DNA of 38,022 nucleotides from Desulfobacca acetoxidans. Lineage in GTDB: Bacteria > Desulfobacterota > Desulfobaccia > Desulfobaccales > 0-14-0-80-60-11. The stretch covers positions 1 to 38,022 of the forward strand of contig DZCR01000008.1 of assembly GCA_022736495.1 (NCBI GenBank). The letters run 5' to 3'. The translations under genes were made by a program, and so were the position numbers. Under the pieces are notes generated by a model that was not told the DNA's origin, did no database searches, and saw only the letters and a list, made by a program, of their open reading frames with translations. Shown in pieces: positions 15,917 through 24,145 of the stretch. How positions within the stretch are numbered: the first letter of the stretch is position 1; the number at the start of each line of letters is the position of its first letter.

Positions 15917-18299
15917 GAGTTTCTTTAGCCAGCTTACTTACCTTTCCGGCTTTTTCCCTTTCCGCCTTTTCGCCAATTTCTTCGGCCATCGCCTGGATCA
16001 CTTTTTGAAAGGACTTGCCTTCCGTGGCGGAAATCCACTCCAGACGCAGGCGCGCCGGGTCGATACCCTGCTTGGCCAGTTTCGGTTTGAGCTTCTCGAT
16101 CCGGGCCTGAGCCCTCAGATTCCCCGTTATGTAATGGCAGTCCCCTGGGGGGTGGCAGCCCGAGACCAGCACCTGTCCCGCGCCTTTGGCAAAGGCGTGG
16201 CGGATGAACTTGGGGTGGACCCTGCCGGCGCACATGGTGCGGACGATCCTGACCGCCGGCGGGTATTGCAGCCGGGACACCCCGGCGAAATCCGCCCCGG
16301 CATAGGAACACCAGCTACAGCAGAAGGCCAGAATCTTCTCCTCGGGACCTTCCGCCAGGGCCTCGTCGATCTGGGCCAGGATCATTTCATCGGTAAAACC
16401 CCGGGCGATGACCGCCCCGCTGGGGCAGGCCCCGGCGCACACCCCACAGCCCTTGCAGGCCGCTTCAATGATCCGGGCTTTCCGGGATTTCCCTTCTCCG
16501 ACCATTTCCACGGCCTGGAACGGACATTCCTGGTAACAGCTCTCGCAGCCGATGCACTTCTCCGGGTCAACGAAGCTCACCAGGCCGTCCAAGGTGATAG
16601 TGTCGTGGGCCATAAGGGCCAGAATCTTGGCCGCGGCGCCGGAACCCTGGGTGATCGACTCGGCCAGGTCTTTGGGGCCCTGGCAGGCTCCGGCCAGATA
16701 GATGCCGTCCAGCACCGTTTCCAGGGGCCGCAGCTTGGGATGGGCTTCCATGAAAAAGCCATCGGTCCCCACCGGCAGTTTTAAGACCTCTTTGAGGGCA
16801 ACATTATCGCCCGGCCTCAGGCCCACCGCCAGCACCGCCAGATCCACCCGATCCCGGCTGGCCCACTGCCCCAGATCCTGGTCCGCCTCGATTACCACCC
16901 CGCCCGCCGCATCGGCCCGGATATCCTTAACCCGGCTCCGCATAAACACGATACCCGCCTCCCGGGCCCGGGTGTACAAATCCTCCCACTCCTGCTTGAT
17001 AGTCCTCAGATCCCGGTAATAGACGCGGATGCGGGCAGCAGGCAGCAGGGCCTGCAGTTCCAGGGCCTGCTTTAGCGCCGTGGGGCAACAGATTCGGGAG
17101 CAATACTGGTTCCCCTCTTCCTCCCGGGAACCCACGCACAGGATAAAGGCGATATCCTGGGGTTCGGCAGCCATCCCAGGCAGCAGCACCCGCCCCCCGG
17201 TGGGTCCCGAGGGGGCCAGCAGGCGTTCCAGGGCTACCGTGGTGCTCACCTGGGGCAGGGCGGCCCAGGCTTCGTAACGGCTGCCTGACGGCTCAAAGGG
17301 CTGAAATCCGGTGGCCACCACCATGGCCCCCACCTCCAGGGTGTGTTCGATCTCTCCGCAGGCCTCCAGGTCTATGGCTTGCCGGGGACAGGCCGGCACG
17401 CAGAGGCCGCAGCGGTCGCAGGCTTGCGGGTCTATTACGTAGCGAGCCGGAAAGGCCGTGGGGGACGGCAGATAGATGGCGGACCTTAAACTTAGTCCCG
17501 CCTGCTGCACATCCGGGACCTTGATCGGGCAGATCACTGCGCAGGCGCCGCAGCGGTCGCAGGCCTCCAGCACCAAAGGCCGCTTCTGGCTGACCGTCAT
17601 CCGGTAACTGCCCAGGTGGCCGCTGACTCCGGTGACCGCGCTGTCAGTCAGCACCGTGATGCCCGAATGCAGCATCACCGCGGCCATCATGGGGTTGATA
17701 AGGCTCAGAGCGCTGTCGCCCCGGGGAAAGGTTTTTGAAAGCCGGTTGGCCATGCCGCCCAGCACCGGGGAGCGCTCCACCAGGGTCACGGGGATTCCAG
17801 CGTGGGCGATGTCCAGGGCGGCCCTCAGGCCCGCCGGGCCCCCGCCGATCACCAACGCCGCCCGGGTCATGGGCACCTGGCGCTCGGCTAAGGGCGCGGC
17901 GTCCCGTACTTTGGCCAACCCCATGCGGATCAGTTCCAGGGCTTTTTCGTAAGCCGCCTCCGGTTCCCTCGTGTGAACCCAAGAGCATTGCTCCCGGATA
18001 TTGACGATTTCCAAAAGATACGGATTGACGCCGCAGTCGGCCAGCAGCCGTCGAAAAGTGGATTCATGGAGCTTGGGGGAGCAGGCCGCCACCACCAGGC
18101 GATTCAGGCCGCACTCCCGGATATCCTTGGCGATATCCCGTTGGCCCGCCTCGGAGCAGGAGTACAGATGATCCCGGGACACCGTTACCCCCGGCAAATC
18201 GCGCGCGGCCGCCGCCAGGGCCTCAGGGCTGATCACCCCGGCGATATTGTGGCCGCAGTGGCAGATATAAAGACCGATGCGGGGGGGGGCGTTTATCAT
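15903..18299 (-). CDS. hdrA-mvhD: HdrA-MvhD fusion protein
   Basis: About 798 aa. The order is: leading domain with CHCGHNI; FAD motif VIGGGPAGLRAALDIAHAG; inserted ferredoxin (CDRCGACAVICP, CDRCGLCVPACP); flavin-domain CVGSREEEGNQYCSRICC; C-terminal ferredoxin (CIGCESCYQECP, CKGCGVCAGACP); then an MvhD domain (FCCSWCSYAGADFAG, MCAGRVHPKFI, GCHPPGDCHY). MvhD passes electrons between a partner enzyme and HdrA. The same HdrA-MvhD order is known in QmoB of sulfate reducers. I chose ATG 18299 over an upstream TTG (18317). The C-terminal tail is Lys/Glu-rich and coincides with a polypurine repeat. Confidence 0.9.
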   Translation of the reverse strand: MINAPPRIGLYICHCGHNIAGVISPEALAAAARDLPGVTVSRDHLYSCSEAGQRDIAKDIRECGLNRLVVAACSPKLHESTFRRLLADCGVNPYLLEIVNIREQCSWVHTREPEAAYEKALELIRMGLAKVRDAAPLAERQVPMTRAALVIGGGPAGLRAALDIAHAGIPVTLVERSPVLGGMANRLSKTFPRGDSALSLINPMMAAVMLHSGITVLTDSAVTGVSGHLGSYRMTVSQKRPLVLEACDRCGACAVICPIKVPDVQQAGLSLRSAIYLPSPTAFPARYVIDPQACDRCGLCVPACPRQAIDLEACGEIEHTLEVGAMVVATGFQPFEPSGSRYEAWAALPQVSTTVALERLLAPSGPTGGRVLLPGMAAEPQDIAFILCVGSREEEGNQYCSRICCPTALKQALELQALLPAARIRVYYRDLRTIKQEWEDLYTRAREAGIVFMRSRVKDIRADAAGGVVIEADQDLGQWASRDRVDLAVLAVGLRPGDNVALKEVLKLPVGTDGFFMEAHPKLRPLETVLDGIYLAGACQGPKDLAESITQGSGAAAKILALMAHDTITLDGLVSFVDPEKCIGCESCYQECPFQAVEMVGEGKSRKARIIEAACKGCGVCAGACPSGAVIARGFTDEMILAQIDEALAEGPEEKILAFCCSWCSYAGADFAGVSRLQYPPAVRIVRTMCAGRVHPKFIRHAFAKGAGQVLVSGCHPPGDCHYITGNLRAQARIEKLKPKLAKQGIDPARLRLEWISATEGKSFQKVIQAMAEEIGEKAEREKAGKVSKLAKETHDPT

Positions 18300-18335
18300 G
18301 ATAATTGAGCCCTGCAACCATAATTCGTGAAATAA

Positions 18336-18376
18336 GGGGGGCGAAAAGGCGAAAAGGCGAAAGGGCGAAAGGGGAA
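18336..18376. repeat. Polypurine GGCGAAAAGG tract, left of the S23 gene
   Basis: Repeated GGCGAAAAGGCGAAAAGG-type sequence on the plus strand between the HdrA-MvhD gene and the S23 gene. An inverted counterpart lies at about 18777-18805. Confidence 0.7.
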
Positions 18377-18396
18377 AAGAAAGAAATTTTTCATTT

Positions 18397-18750
18397 CTAA
18401 GTTGCTCTCAAGGATTTTATCTGATTGGCCAAGTAACGGCTCAGTTCTAACGCTGCCTGGCGCAAAGCCTCATATTGAAGCGGTTTCAGGTAGCCCAACT
18501 CGACTGCCACGGATAAAAGGCTTCTGACCTCGCCGGTGGAGCCTTTGGCAAAATTCAGAAAGTTGACGTATTCTTTGCGAGAGGCCCGCTCATACCCTTC
18601 AGCGATGTTGGTAGGAATAGAAATGGCCGCTCGCCGCAACTGATCCCGCAGAGCAAAATCCCGGCACAGCTCGCCCTCTCTGCTGATGAGATAGACTTGC
18701 TTGACCATCTCCATGCCCTTCTGCCAGACCAGGAGATCCTCAAATCCCAT
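18397..18750 (-). CDS. Four-helix-bundle protein (S23 / 23S rRNA intervening-sequence protein family)
   Basis: A 117-aa protein starting MGFEDLLVWQKGMEMVKQVY, with SIPTNIAEGYERASRKEYVNFL and GSTGEVRSLL, the hallmark motifs of the S23/IVP four-helix-bundle family. These proteins are found in rRNA intervening sequences and beside unrelated genes; their role is unknown. Here there is no rRNA nearby, and the gene interrupts the Hdr locus. I use ATG 18750; the upstream 19 codons from a TTG only translate a polypurine repeat. It looks like a recently acquired passenger. Confidence 0.85.
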   Translation of the reverse strand: MGFEDLLVWQKGMEMVKQVYLISREGELCRDFALRDQLRRAAISIPTNIAEGYERASRKEYVNFLNFAKGSTGEVRSLLSVAVELGYLKPLQYEALRQAALELSRYLANQIKSLRAT

Positions 18751-18776
18751 TACTTTTTTAGGCTTTTCCGTCACTT

Positions 18777-18836
18777 CCCTTTTCGCCTTTTCCCCTTTTC
18801 GCCCCAATCTTCTAACCCTTTTTCCCTTTTCCCCCT
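18777..18836. repeat. Polypyrimidine counterpart tract, right of the S23 gene
   Basis: CCCTTTTCGCCTTTTCCCC and related units on the plus strand, the reverse complement of the tract at 18336-18376. The two frame the S23 gene as an inverted pair. Confidence 0.65.
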
Positions 18837-19677
18837 AAATCTTTACCAGCTTTTCCACCGCCGTTGCCCAGGCCTGGGAAAACTCCCCAGGTTCGGCCAC
18901 CACTTCCTCCCGGACCAGGGTGATGGCTGCGTCATCGCAGATATTGACGCAGACCCCGCAGTAGGCGCAGTTCTCGACCTTTAGAAAAACCCGCTCGCCC
19001 TCCCGGACAATGGCCTTCACCGGGCACAACTCAATGCACTTCACGCAGTCCGCGGGGCACTTGTGGTCGTCGATCACCAGGCGGCCCCGGAATTGGGGGT
19101 TGACCAGGATGGCCTCAAACTCGCATACCGTCAGGCACTGAGTGCACCTTAAGCACAAGTCGGGCGTCGGCATGGTTTGGCCTGCGGTTTCATCCAGGAC
19201 GATGGCCTGGCGGGGGCAGGCTGCCAGGCACTTGTGGCAGTGTTTGGGACATTCCGCAAGCACGTTGGCCACCAGCTTTAGTTGCTGGCGGCACCAGTGT
19301 TCCTCCCCTTCGGGCTGGGGCGGGCACGGCAATGGGCAGCGACTCTTGTCCATGTCGATCTTGGGGAGAAACGGCGCCAGGCCCTGGTGGTCCGCCATGA
19401 TAGTCTTGACCTCGCCGTTGTAGCTCAGGGTCACTGCGGCCACCGGGCAGAAATGGGCGCAGATTTCGCACATCAGGCAAAGGCGGGGGTCGATGGTAAT
19501 GTCCAGGTCAGAATCCCCGGGAATGATCCGCACCGCCTCCCGGGGACATACGGAGGCACAGATGTCGCACTTGAGGCACAGCCCCTTGTCCAGGCGCAGC
19601 TCCACCGTATCGACGAAGAGCTGCAGCGTCAATTTTAGGTAGGTATCGGTTTCGCGTTTGATCACCCGGGGCTGCAT
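18835..19677 (-). CDS. FwdF-like polyferredoxin
   Basis: A 280-aa soluble protein with at least six [4Fe-4S] motifs: C34-C44 (CLKCDICASVCP), C67-C77 (CLMCEICAHFCP), C143-C154 (CPKHCHKCLAACP), C175-C185 (CLRCTQCLTVCE), C207-C218 (CPADCVKCIELCP) and C237-C247 (CAYCGVCVNICD). Extra cysteines at 114, 118 and 129 may help bind another. Serial dicluster repeats are seen in FwdF, the polyferredoxin wiring formylmethanofuran dehydrogenase to Hdr in methanogens. With FwdA/B-like genes upstream, a similar electron-wire role is likely. The start is ATG at 19677, with a weak ribosome site. Confidence 0.8.
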   Translation of the reverse strand: MQPRVIKRETDTYLKLTLQLFVDTVELRLDKGLCLKCDICASVCPREAVRIIPGDSDLDITIDPRLCLMCEICAHFCPVAAVTLSYNGEVKTIMADHQGLAPFLPKIDMDKSRCPLPCPPQPEGEEHWCRQQLKLVANVLAECPKHCHKCLAACPRQAIVLDETAGQTMPTPDLCLRCTQCLTVCEFEAILVNPQFRGRLVIDDHKCPADCVKCIELCPVKAIVREGERVFLKVENCAYCGVCVNICDDAAITLVREEVVAEPGEFSQAWATAVEKLVKI

Positions 19678-19760
19678 AAAAGTTTTCAGATATTAATCAG
19701 TCGCCTACCTTCGGTACAGATCACCGCACCGGTCTCAATCATTGCTTTACCCTTTTCGCC
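19678..19760. other. Gap upstream of the polyferredoxin gene
   Basis: The gap contains CCCTTTTCGCCCT at about 19750, another unit resembling the polypurine tracts. No promoter or terminator can be supported. Confidence 0.4.
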
Positions 19761-20180
19761 CTATCTCTTCTGCCCTTCCAGCTTCCGGTGATACTCCCGG
19801 GCTTTAAACTTCAATTGCCGCCGGAGCAGGTTGAGTTTCACATCCGGGAACTGTATCAGGAGCAGTTCGTATTTGTCGCAGGGCTCCAGGTCCGGACACT
19901 CGTAGCAGTGCTCCAGCCCCCGTTTTATGGCGCACAGGCGAATGGGGCAGTCTTTCAAGCCCCGCCCCTCTTTGCAGCCGGGGCAGTCGGTGTGGGCCAG
20001 GAACCACTCCAGGCCTTTTCTAAACTCCGGCAGGTTGAAACCATCCGGCCCGGGAAAACAGTGGACCCAGACATTGGCCCGCACCTGGTCCAGGTAGCTC
20101 TTCAACTGGGACACCGTTTCCAACAAACCGGGATTGCCCAGTTGGCAATCATCACACAGACCGCAATAACTCTCTCTCAT
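19761..20180 (-). CDS. DUF3795-type cysteine-rich protein
   Basis: A 139-aa protein with SYCGLCDDCQLGNPG at the N-terminus, then CPGCKEGRG, CPIRLCAIKRGLEHCYECPDLEPCDKYELL. This spacing of cysteines matches the DUF3795 family, which is common in anaerobes and probably binds a metal or Fe-S cluster; its function is unknown. The start is ATG at 20180, preceded by AGGAGAAAGG. It lies between the HdrA tandem fusion and the polyferredoxin in the same direction, so a maturation or accessory role in the complex is possible but unproven. Confidence 0.75.
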   Translation of the reverse strand: MRESYCGLCDDCQLGNPGLLETVSQLKSYLDQVRANVWVHCFPGPDGFNLPEFRKGLEWFLAHTDCPGCKEGRGLKDCPIRLCAIKRGLEHCYECPDLEPCDKYELLLIQFPDVKLNLLRRQLKFKAREYHRKLEGQKR

Positions 20181-20265
20181 GACCTTTCTCCTGCAAGAGC
20201 TTTCCTGTCAAATGTTAGCCATCAGCTCTGATAATAAATTGGGGTTTATTCACCCCCCACCCCAA

Positions 20266-20288
20266 CCCTCCCCCATCAAGGGGGAGGG
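20266..20288. repeat. Perfect G/C hairpin repeat in the gap after hdrA-hdrA
   Basis: Arms CCCTCCCCC (20266-20274) and GGGGGAGGG (20280-20288) around ATCAA. It belongs to the same family as 11838-11860 (loop TTGAT). The surrounding 241-bp gap (20181-20421) also has a CCTTTCCCCTCTTCGC tract near 20341. I see no gene there. Confidence 0.8.
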
Positions 20289-20421
20289 AAAAAGGCAGGC
20301 GTTTCTATGGGATGATACCCGCGTCAGGGGGCCAACTTGGCCTTTCCCCTCTTCGCTTTGCGCCCTTCCTTGTTGGGGCTGGTTAACCTTATTTTACTAT
20401 GCTTCAGCATTTTGCCGACCA

Positions 20422-23400
20422 TTAATCGTATTCTACCCTCAGACCTTCCCCAATCGCTGCCTCGATCTGGGCGGCCAACTCCGGTTCGGCGCCGCGGCTC
20501 ATCGTAATGGCCGCTGCGGGACACTCCGCCGCGCAGACCCCACACCCCCGGCAAACTTCGAGGTGCACTTCAGGCTTCCCATCGGCAACTTGCACCGCTC
20601 CGAAAGGGCAGAGCTGGACGCAGGCCAGACAACGACGGCATTTCTCCGGGGTGATCATGGCTACCACCTCGCCGGCCAGCAACTCTGTCTGGAACAGAAT
20701 CCCCGCGGCCCGGACCGCGGCGGCCTGGGCCTGGGCCACGCTTTCCCCCAAGCTCTTGGGATAGTGGGCCACCCCGCAGAGAAATACCCCCTCAGTGGCT
20801 GCATCCACCGGTCTCAGTTTCTGGTGGGCCTCCTGGAACCACCCGGACAGGGTTTGAGAAACCCGCAGTTGCCGGGCCACCTCCCCGCTTCCGGCCGCCG
20901 GTTCCACGCCAGCGGCCAGGACCACCAGATCCGCAGCCAAAGGCAGGTCCTGGCCCAAAAGCTCATCCGCTACCCAGACCGTCAGGGGCCGCCGTTTGGC
21001 GGCAGCTAGCCGGGGGGGGCGCGCCGCTTCGAAGGGAATAAACCGCACCCCCTTCTCCTTGGCCTTGACGTAGTAACTTTCCCGGAAACCATAGGCCCGG
21101 ATGTCCCGATAAAGGACGGTAATCTCCATCAAGGGGTAGCGCTCCTTGAGCAGCAGGGCGTTCTTGAGGGCCTGGGAGCAACACACGCGGCTGCAATCGG
21201 GGTGCTCCGGCTCCCGTGACCCCACGCACTGGATCATTACCACCTGCCGCACCTTGGGCAGGTCCGGGTCGCTAAAATTAATCCTCTCTTCCAACTGCCG
21301 CTGCGTGAGCACCCGTGGGTCTTCCCCGTAGAGAAAGCGCCCCTGGGGTTGAAACTCCCGGCCGCCGGTGGCCACGACGATGACGCCGTGGGAAAATTCC
21401 CGCTCCTGGTAGCCGTTCATGGTGAAGCGGCGCACCGTGCTTTTAAACTGCCCCACGTGTCCCCTGACCTGGGTCAATTCGGTCTGGATATGGACCTCGA
21501 TGTTGGGGTGGCTATAAACCATTGCCTGCATCTCATGGAGAAATTCCTGGGGATCCGGGCCTTCCAGGGTAAAAAACAAATTCCGGGCCAGGCCTCCCAG
21601 GGCGTTTTCCCGCTCCACCAGGTAGGTGTGAAAGCCCTGGTCCGCCAGGGTCAGCGCCGCGCTCATGCCGGCCACCCCGCCCCCCAGCACCAGGGCCCGG
21701 GGCGTCACCGGGATGTTCTGGGGTTGAATGGGCGTAAGCCTCGCCGCCCGGCCCACCGCCATGGCGACCAAATCCGCGGCCTTGGCCAGGGCCGCCTCCG
21801 GGTCCTCTTGATGGACCCAGGCGCACTGCTCCCGGATATTGGCCAGGGCGAAGTAGCCCGGATTCAGTCCCGCTCCCGCCAGGACTTCCCGGAAGACCCC
21901 TTCGTGCGTCCGGGGACTGCACGCGGCCACCACCACCCGATTGAGGCCCAGGGTCTTGATGGTCTCCCGCATCCGGCCGGTGGATTCCACCGCGCAGGAA
22001 AACAGGTTGTCCTCCACATGGACAACTCCGGGCAGTCCCGCCACCGCGGTAGCCAATTTGGCCAAGTCAATGGTCTTGGCAATATTGGTGCCGCAATGAC
22101 AGAGAAAAATTCCGATCCGGGGAGGAAAATCCGTCACTCGGCTGGGAACCGGCTTCGCCTTGGGAGCCCAACTCCGGTGGGCAGTGGTTAACAGGCGTGA
22201 CACCACCGCAGCCGCCGCGCTTGCTGTGGTCACGGATTCGGGGATATCCATGGGTTCCCGGGCGGCGCCGCATACCAACACTCCCGGCCGGGTGGTGCTC
22301 ACCGGGAGTAACGGCGAGGTGGCAACGAAGCCATGCTCATTTACTTCTAGCCCCAGGCGCCGGGCGGAGGTTGGCATGTGCAGGCCTGGCCTCAGCCCTA
22401 TGGCTAAGACCGCCATATCGAAGGGCTGCTCCTGGGGCCGGCCGTGGGCGTCAGTAAAGCGCACCAGGACGCCGCCAGCAGCCTGGGGGGTGACGGCGGT
22501 GACCCGGGAGCGCACCAGACTGACGCCATGCTCCCGGGCCTGTTCCAGGTAACCTTCATACCCCTTGCCCTGGGCCCGGATATCCATGTAGAAAATGGTG
22601 GAGGCTAGCCCCGGGGCGCTGATCTCCCGGGCCACCAGGGCCTCCTTGAGACTGGCCATGCAACAGAGGGCGGAGCAATAGGTGGCGCCGGCCTGGGGGT
22701 CCCGGGAGCCCACGCACTGGATAAAGGCTAACCGCCCGGGCGTGGTCTGATCCGACGGCCGCACCAGTTTGCCGCCGTGGGGACCGGTGGCGCTGAGCAG
22801 CCGCTCGAACTCCAGGCTGGTGACCACGTCGGGATGGCCAGAGCCCGGAAACTCCTTGGCCGGCGCCGGAGCTGCGCCCAGGGCCACAATGATAGCTCCC
22901 ACGGACTCCGTCCATTCCGCCGCGACGTCTTTCAGATTAATGGCCCCGGCCTGGCAGACCTTGACGCAGGCCCCGCACTTCTTCCCCTGAAAAACCCGGC
23001 AGGCCTCCGGGTCAATATAGGCCGCCTGGGGAATGGCTTGAGGAAAGGGCACGTGAATGGCCCTGGTCTGGCTGAGCCCGAGATTATAGGGGTCCGGGAG
23101 CCTGCCGGGGCAGACCCGGGTGCAGTCGCCGCAGCCGGAGCACCGGCTCACATCTACGAACCGGGGCTGGCGGCTCAAGAGGACCTGAAAATCCCCGGCC
23201 TGGCCCTGGACTTGTAGAACCTGGGTGGAAGTCTCGATGTTGATGAGGGGGTGACGGGCGATCTCCAGCATCTTGGGAGACAAGATACACATGGCGCAAT
23301 CGTTGGTGGGAAAGGTCTTGTCCAACTGCGCCATGAGACCGCCGATGGTGGGGCCGGCTTCCGTCAGGGTCACAGGCAGCCCCGCAGCCGCTACCTCCAA

Positions 23401-23484
23401 GGCCGCCTGCATACCGGCTATACCGCCGCCCACCACCAGAACTCGAGGGTGGGCCACCCGATCTAAGGGTCGGATAGAGGCCAT
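20422..23484 (-). CDS. hdrA-hdrA: Tandem HdrA-HdrA fusion protein
   Basis: About 1020 aa. Copy 1 (residues about 12-440) has FAD motif VLVVGGGIAGMQAALEVAAAG, CAMCILSPKMLEIA, inserted ferredoxin (CSGCGDCTRVCPG and CGACVKVCQ) and CVGSRDPQAGATYCSALCC, but no CHCG leading domain. Copy 2 (about 460-1020) has the leading domain (IGIFLCHCGTNIAK), FAD motif VLGGGVAGMSAAL and CVGSREPEHPDCSRVCC, with no inserted ferredoxin. It ends in two clusters (CRRCLACVQLCP, CRGCGVCAAECP). The halves are complementary. Double HdrA proteins are known, for example in the BamE class, but the family here is unassigned. ATG 23484 is chosen; an upstream TTG (23508) is possible. Confidence 0.9.
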   Translation of the reverse strand: MASIRPLDRVAHPRVLVVGGGIAGMQAALEVAAAGLPVTLTEAGPTIGGLMAQLDKTFPTNDCAMCILSPKMLEIARHPLINIETSTQVLQVQGQAGDFQVLLSRQPRFVDVSRCSGCGDCTRVCPGRLPDPYNLGLSQTRAIHVPFPQAIPQAAYIDPEACRVFQGKKCGACVKVCQAGAINLKDVAAEWTESVGAIIVALGAAPAPAKEFPGSGHPDVVTSLEFERLLSATGPHGGKLVRPSDQTTPGRLAFIQCVGSRDPQAGATYCSALCCMASLKEALVAREISAPGLASTIFYMDIRAQGKGYEGYLEQAREHGVSLVRSRVTAVTPQAAGGVLVRFTDAHGRPQEQPFDMAVLAIGLRPGLHMPTSARRLGLEVNEHGFVATSPLLPVSTTRPGVLVCGAAREPMDIPESVTTASAAAAVVSRLLTTAHRSWAPKAKPVPSRVTDFPPRIGIFLCHCGTNIAKTIDLAKLATAVAGLPGVVHVEDNLFSCAVESTGRMRETIKTLGLNRVVVAACSPRTHEGVFREVLAGAGLNPGYFALANIREQCAWVHQEDPEAALAKAADLVAMAVGRAARLTPIQPQNIPVTPRALVLGGGVAGMSAALTLADQGFHTYLVERENALGGLARNLFFTLEGPDPQEFLHEMQAMVYSHPNIEVHIQTELTQVRGHVGQFKSTVRRFTMNGYQEREFSHGVIVVATGGREFQPQGRFLYGEDPRVLTQRQLEERINFSDPDLPKVRQVVMIQCVGSREPEHPDCSRVCCSQALKNALLLKERYPLMEITVLYRDIRAYGFRESYYVKAKEKGVRFIPFEAARPPRLAAAKRRPLTVWVADELLGQDLPLAADLVVLAAGVEPAAGSGEVARQLRVSQTLSGWFQEAHQKLRPVDAATEGVFLCGVAHYPKSLGESVAQAQAAAVRAAGILFQTELLAGEVVAMITPEKCRRCLACVQLCPFGAVQVADGKPEVHLEVCRGCGVCAAECPAAAITMSRGAEPELAAQIEAAIGEGLRVEYD

Positions 23485-23508
23485 CGCACGCGCCTGCTCC
23501 TGAGACAA

Positions 23509-23610
23509 TCGCTATTTCCCTGTCTGGCCGGACCTGGGTGCCCGCCCTTTCTTCGGACCGACCCTTGGTAGGACGGTCCAGATATAATCATTTGAAAAAA
23601 AATTCCGGCC
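23509..23610. other. hdrC to hdrA-hdrA gap with imperfect hairpin
   Basis: A stem at 23555-23579 (GGACCGACC / GGACGGTCC, one mismatch) lies 5' of the tandem HdrA gene, preceded on the minus strand by a run of eight Ts (within 23595-23605). The T-run precedes the stem, so it is not an intrinsic terminator for hdrC. The purpose is not evident. Confidence 0.45.
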
Positions 23611-24078
23611 TTAATCCACATCACCAATTATCCGGGCCAGAGTGTCTTTAACCTCCCAGTCTTCATCTCCGGACAAAAGTTCGCCGATGAGGCGCTGCCT
23701 GAGTTCGGCGATCAGACGCTCTCCCTGCTCCAGTTGCGCCACCCGGGCGGAGCTGATCTTGCCGTCCCGGACCGCCAGGTTGCGCAATCCCTGAATAATG
23801 TCTAAGAAACGCACGTCCTGGGGGCACTGGAAGGAACACCGGGCGCAGCGGGCACAGTACCAGAGAGCCGGGGACCTCAGCAAGGCCTCGCGCTGGCCAT
23901 AAAGCACCTGGCGGATGATCTGGCTGGGGCTGAAGCCGGGGGTCAGCTCGCTCACCGGACAAGTCGCGGTGCAAACCCCGCAGGAAAAACAGCGCAAGAG
24001 GTGCTGACAGCCGGGTTCGGCGGCCACCTCGTCTTTAAACCGGGGGTCCAGATCCTGAAGGTGTACGGTTTCGCTCAT
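23611..24078 (-). CDS. hdrC: Heterodisulfide reductase subunit C-like protein
   Basis: A 155-aa protein with two classical [4Fe-4S] motifs: C30-C33-C36-C40 (CFSCGVCTATCP) and C75-C78-C81-C85 (CARCARCSFQCP). TPGFSPSQIIRQVLYGQ lies between them, as in HdrC. HdrC normally relays electrons from HdrA to the catalytic subunit HdrB. No HdrB (CCG-domain) gene is in this window. The start is ATG at 24078, with AAGG seven bases upstream. The next gene downstream is the HdrA tandem fusion. Confidence 0.88.
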   Translation of the reverse strand: MSETVHLQDLDPRFKDEVAAEPGCQHLLRCFSCGVCTATCPVSELTPGFSPSQIIRQVLYGQREALLRSPALWYCARCARCSFQCPQDVRFLDIIQGLRNLAVRDGKISSARVAQLEQGERLIAELRQRLIGELLSGDEDWEVKDTLARIIGDVD

Positions 24079-24145
24079 AGGGAACCTTCAGCTTTCAGTG
24101 TTCCAGCTACAGGGGCGAACCTTGGTGTCCGCCCTTATTTTGACG

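Noticed and set aside
23583..23588. TATAAT on the plus strand as a promoter
   Set aside because: No -35 at 16-18 bp, and only minus-strand genes follow.
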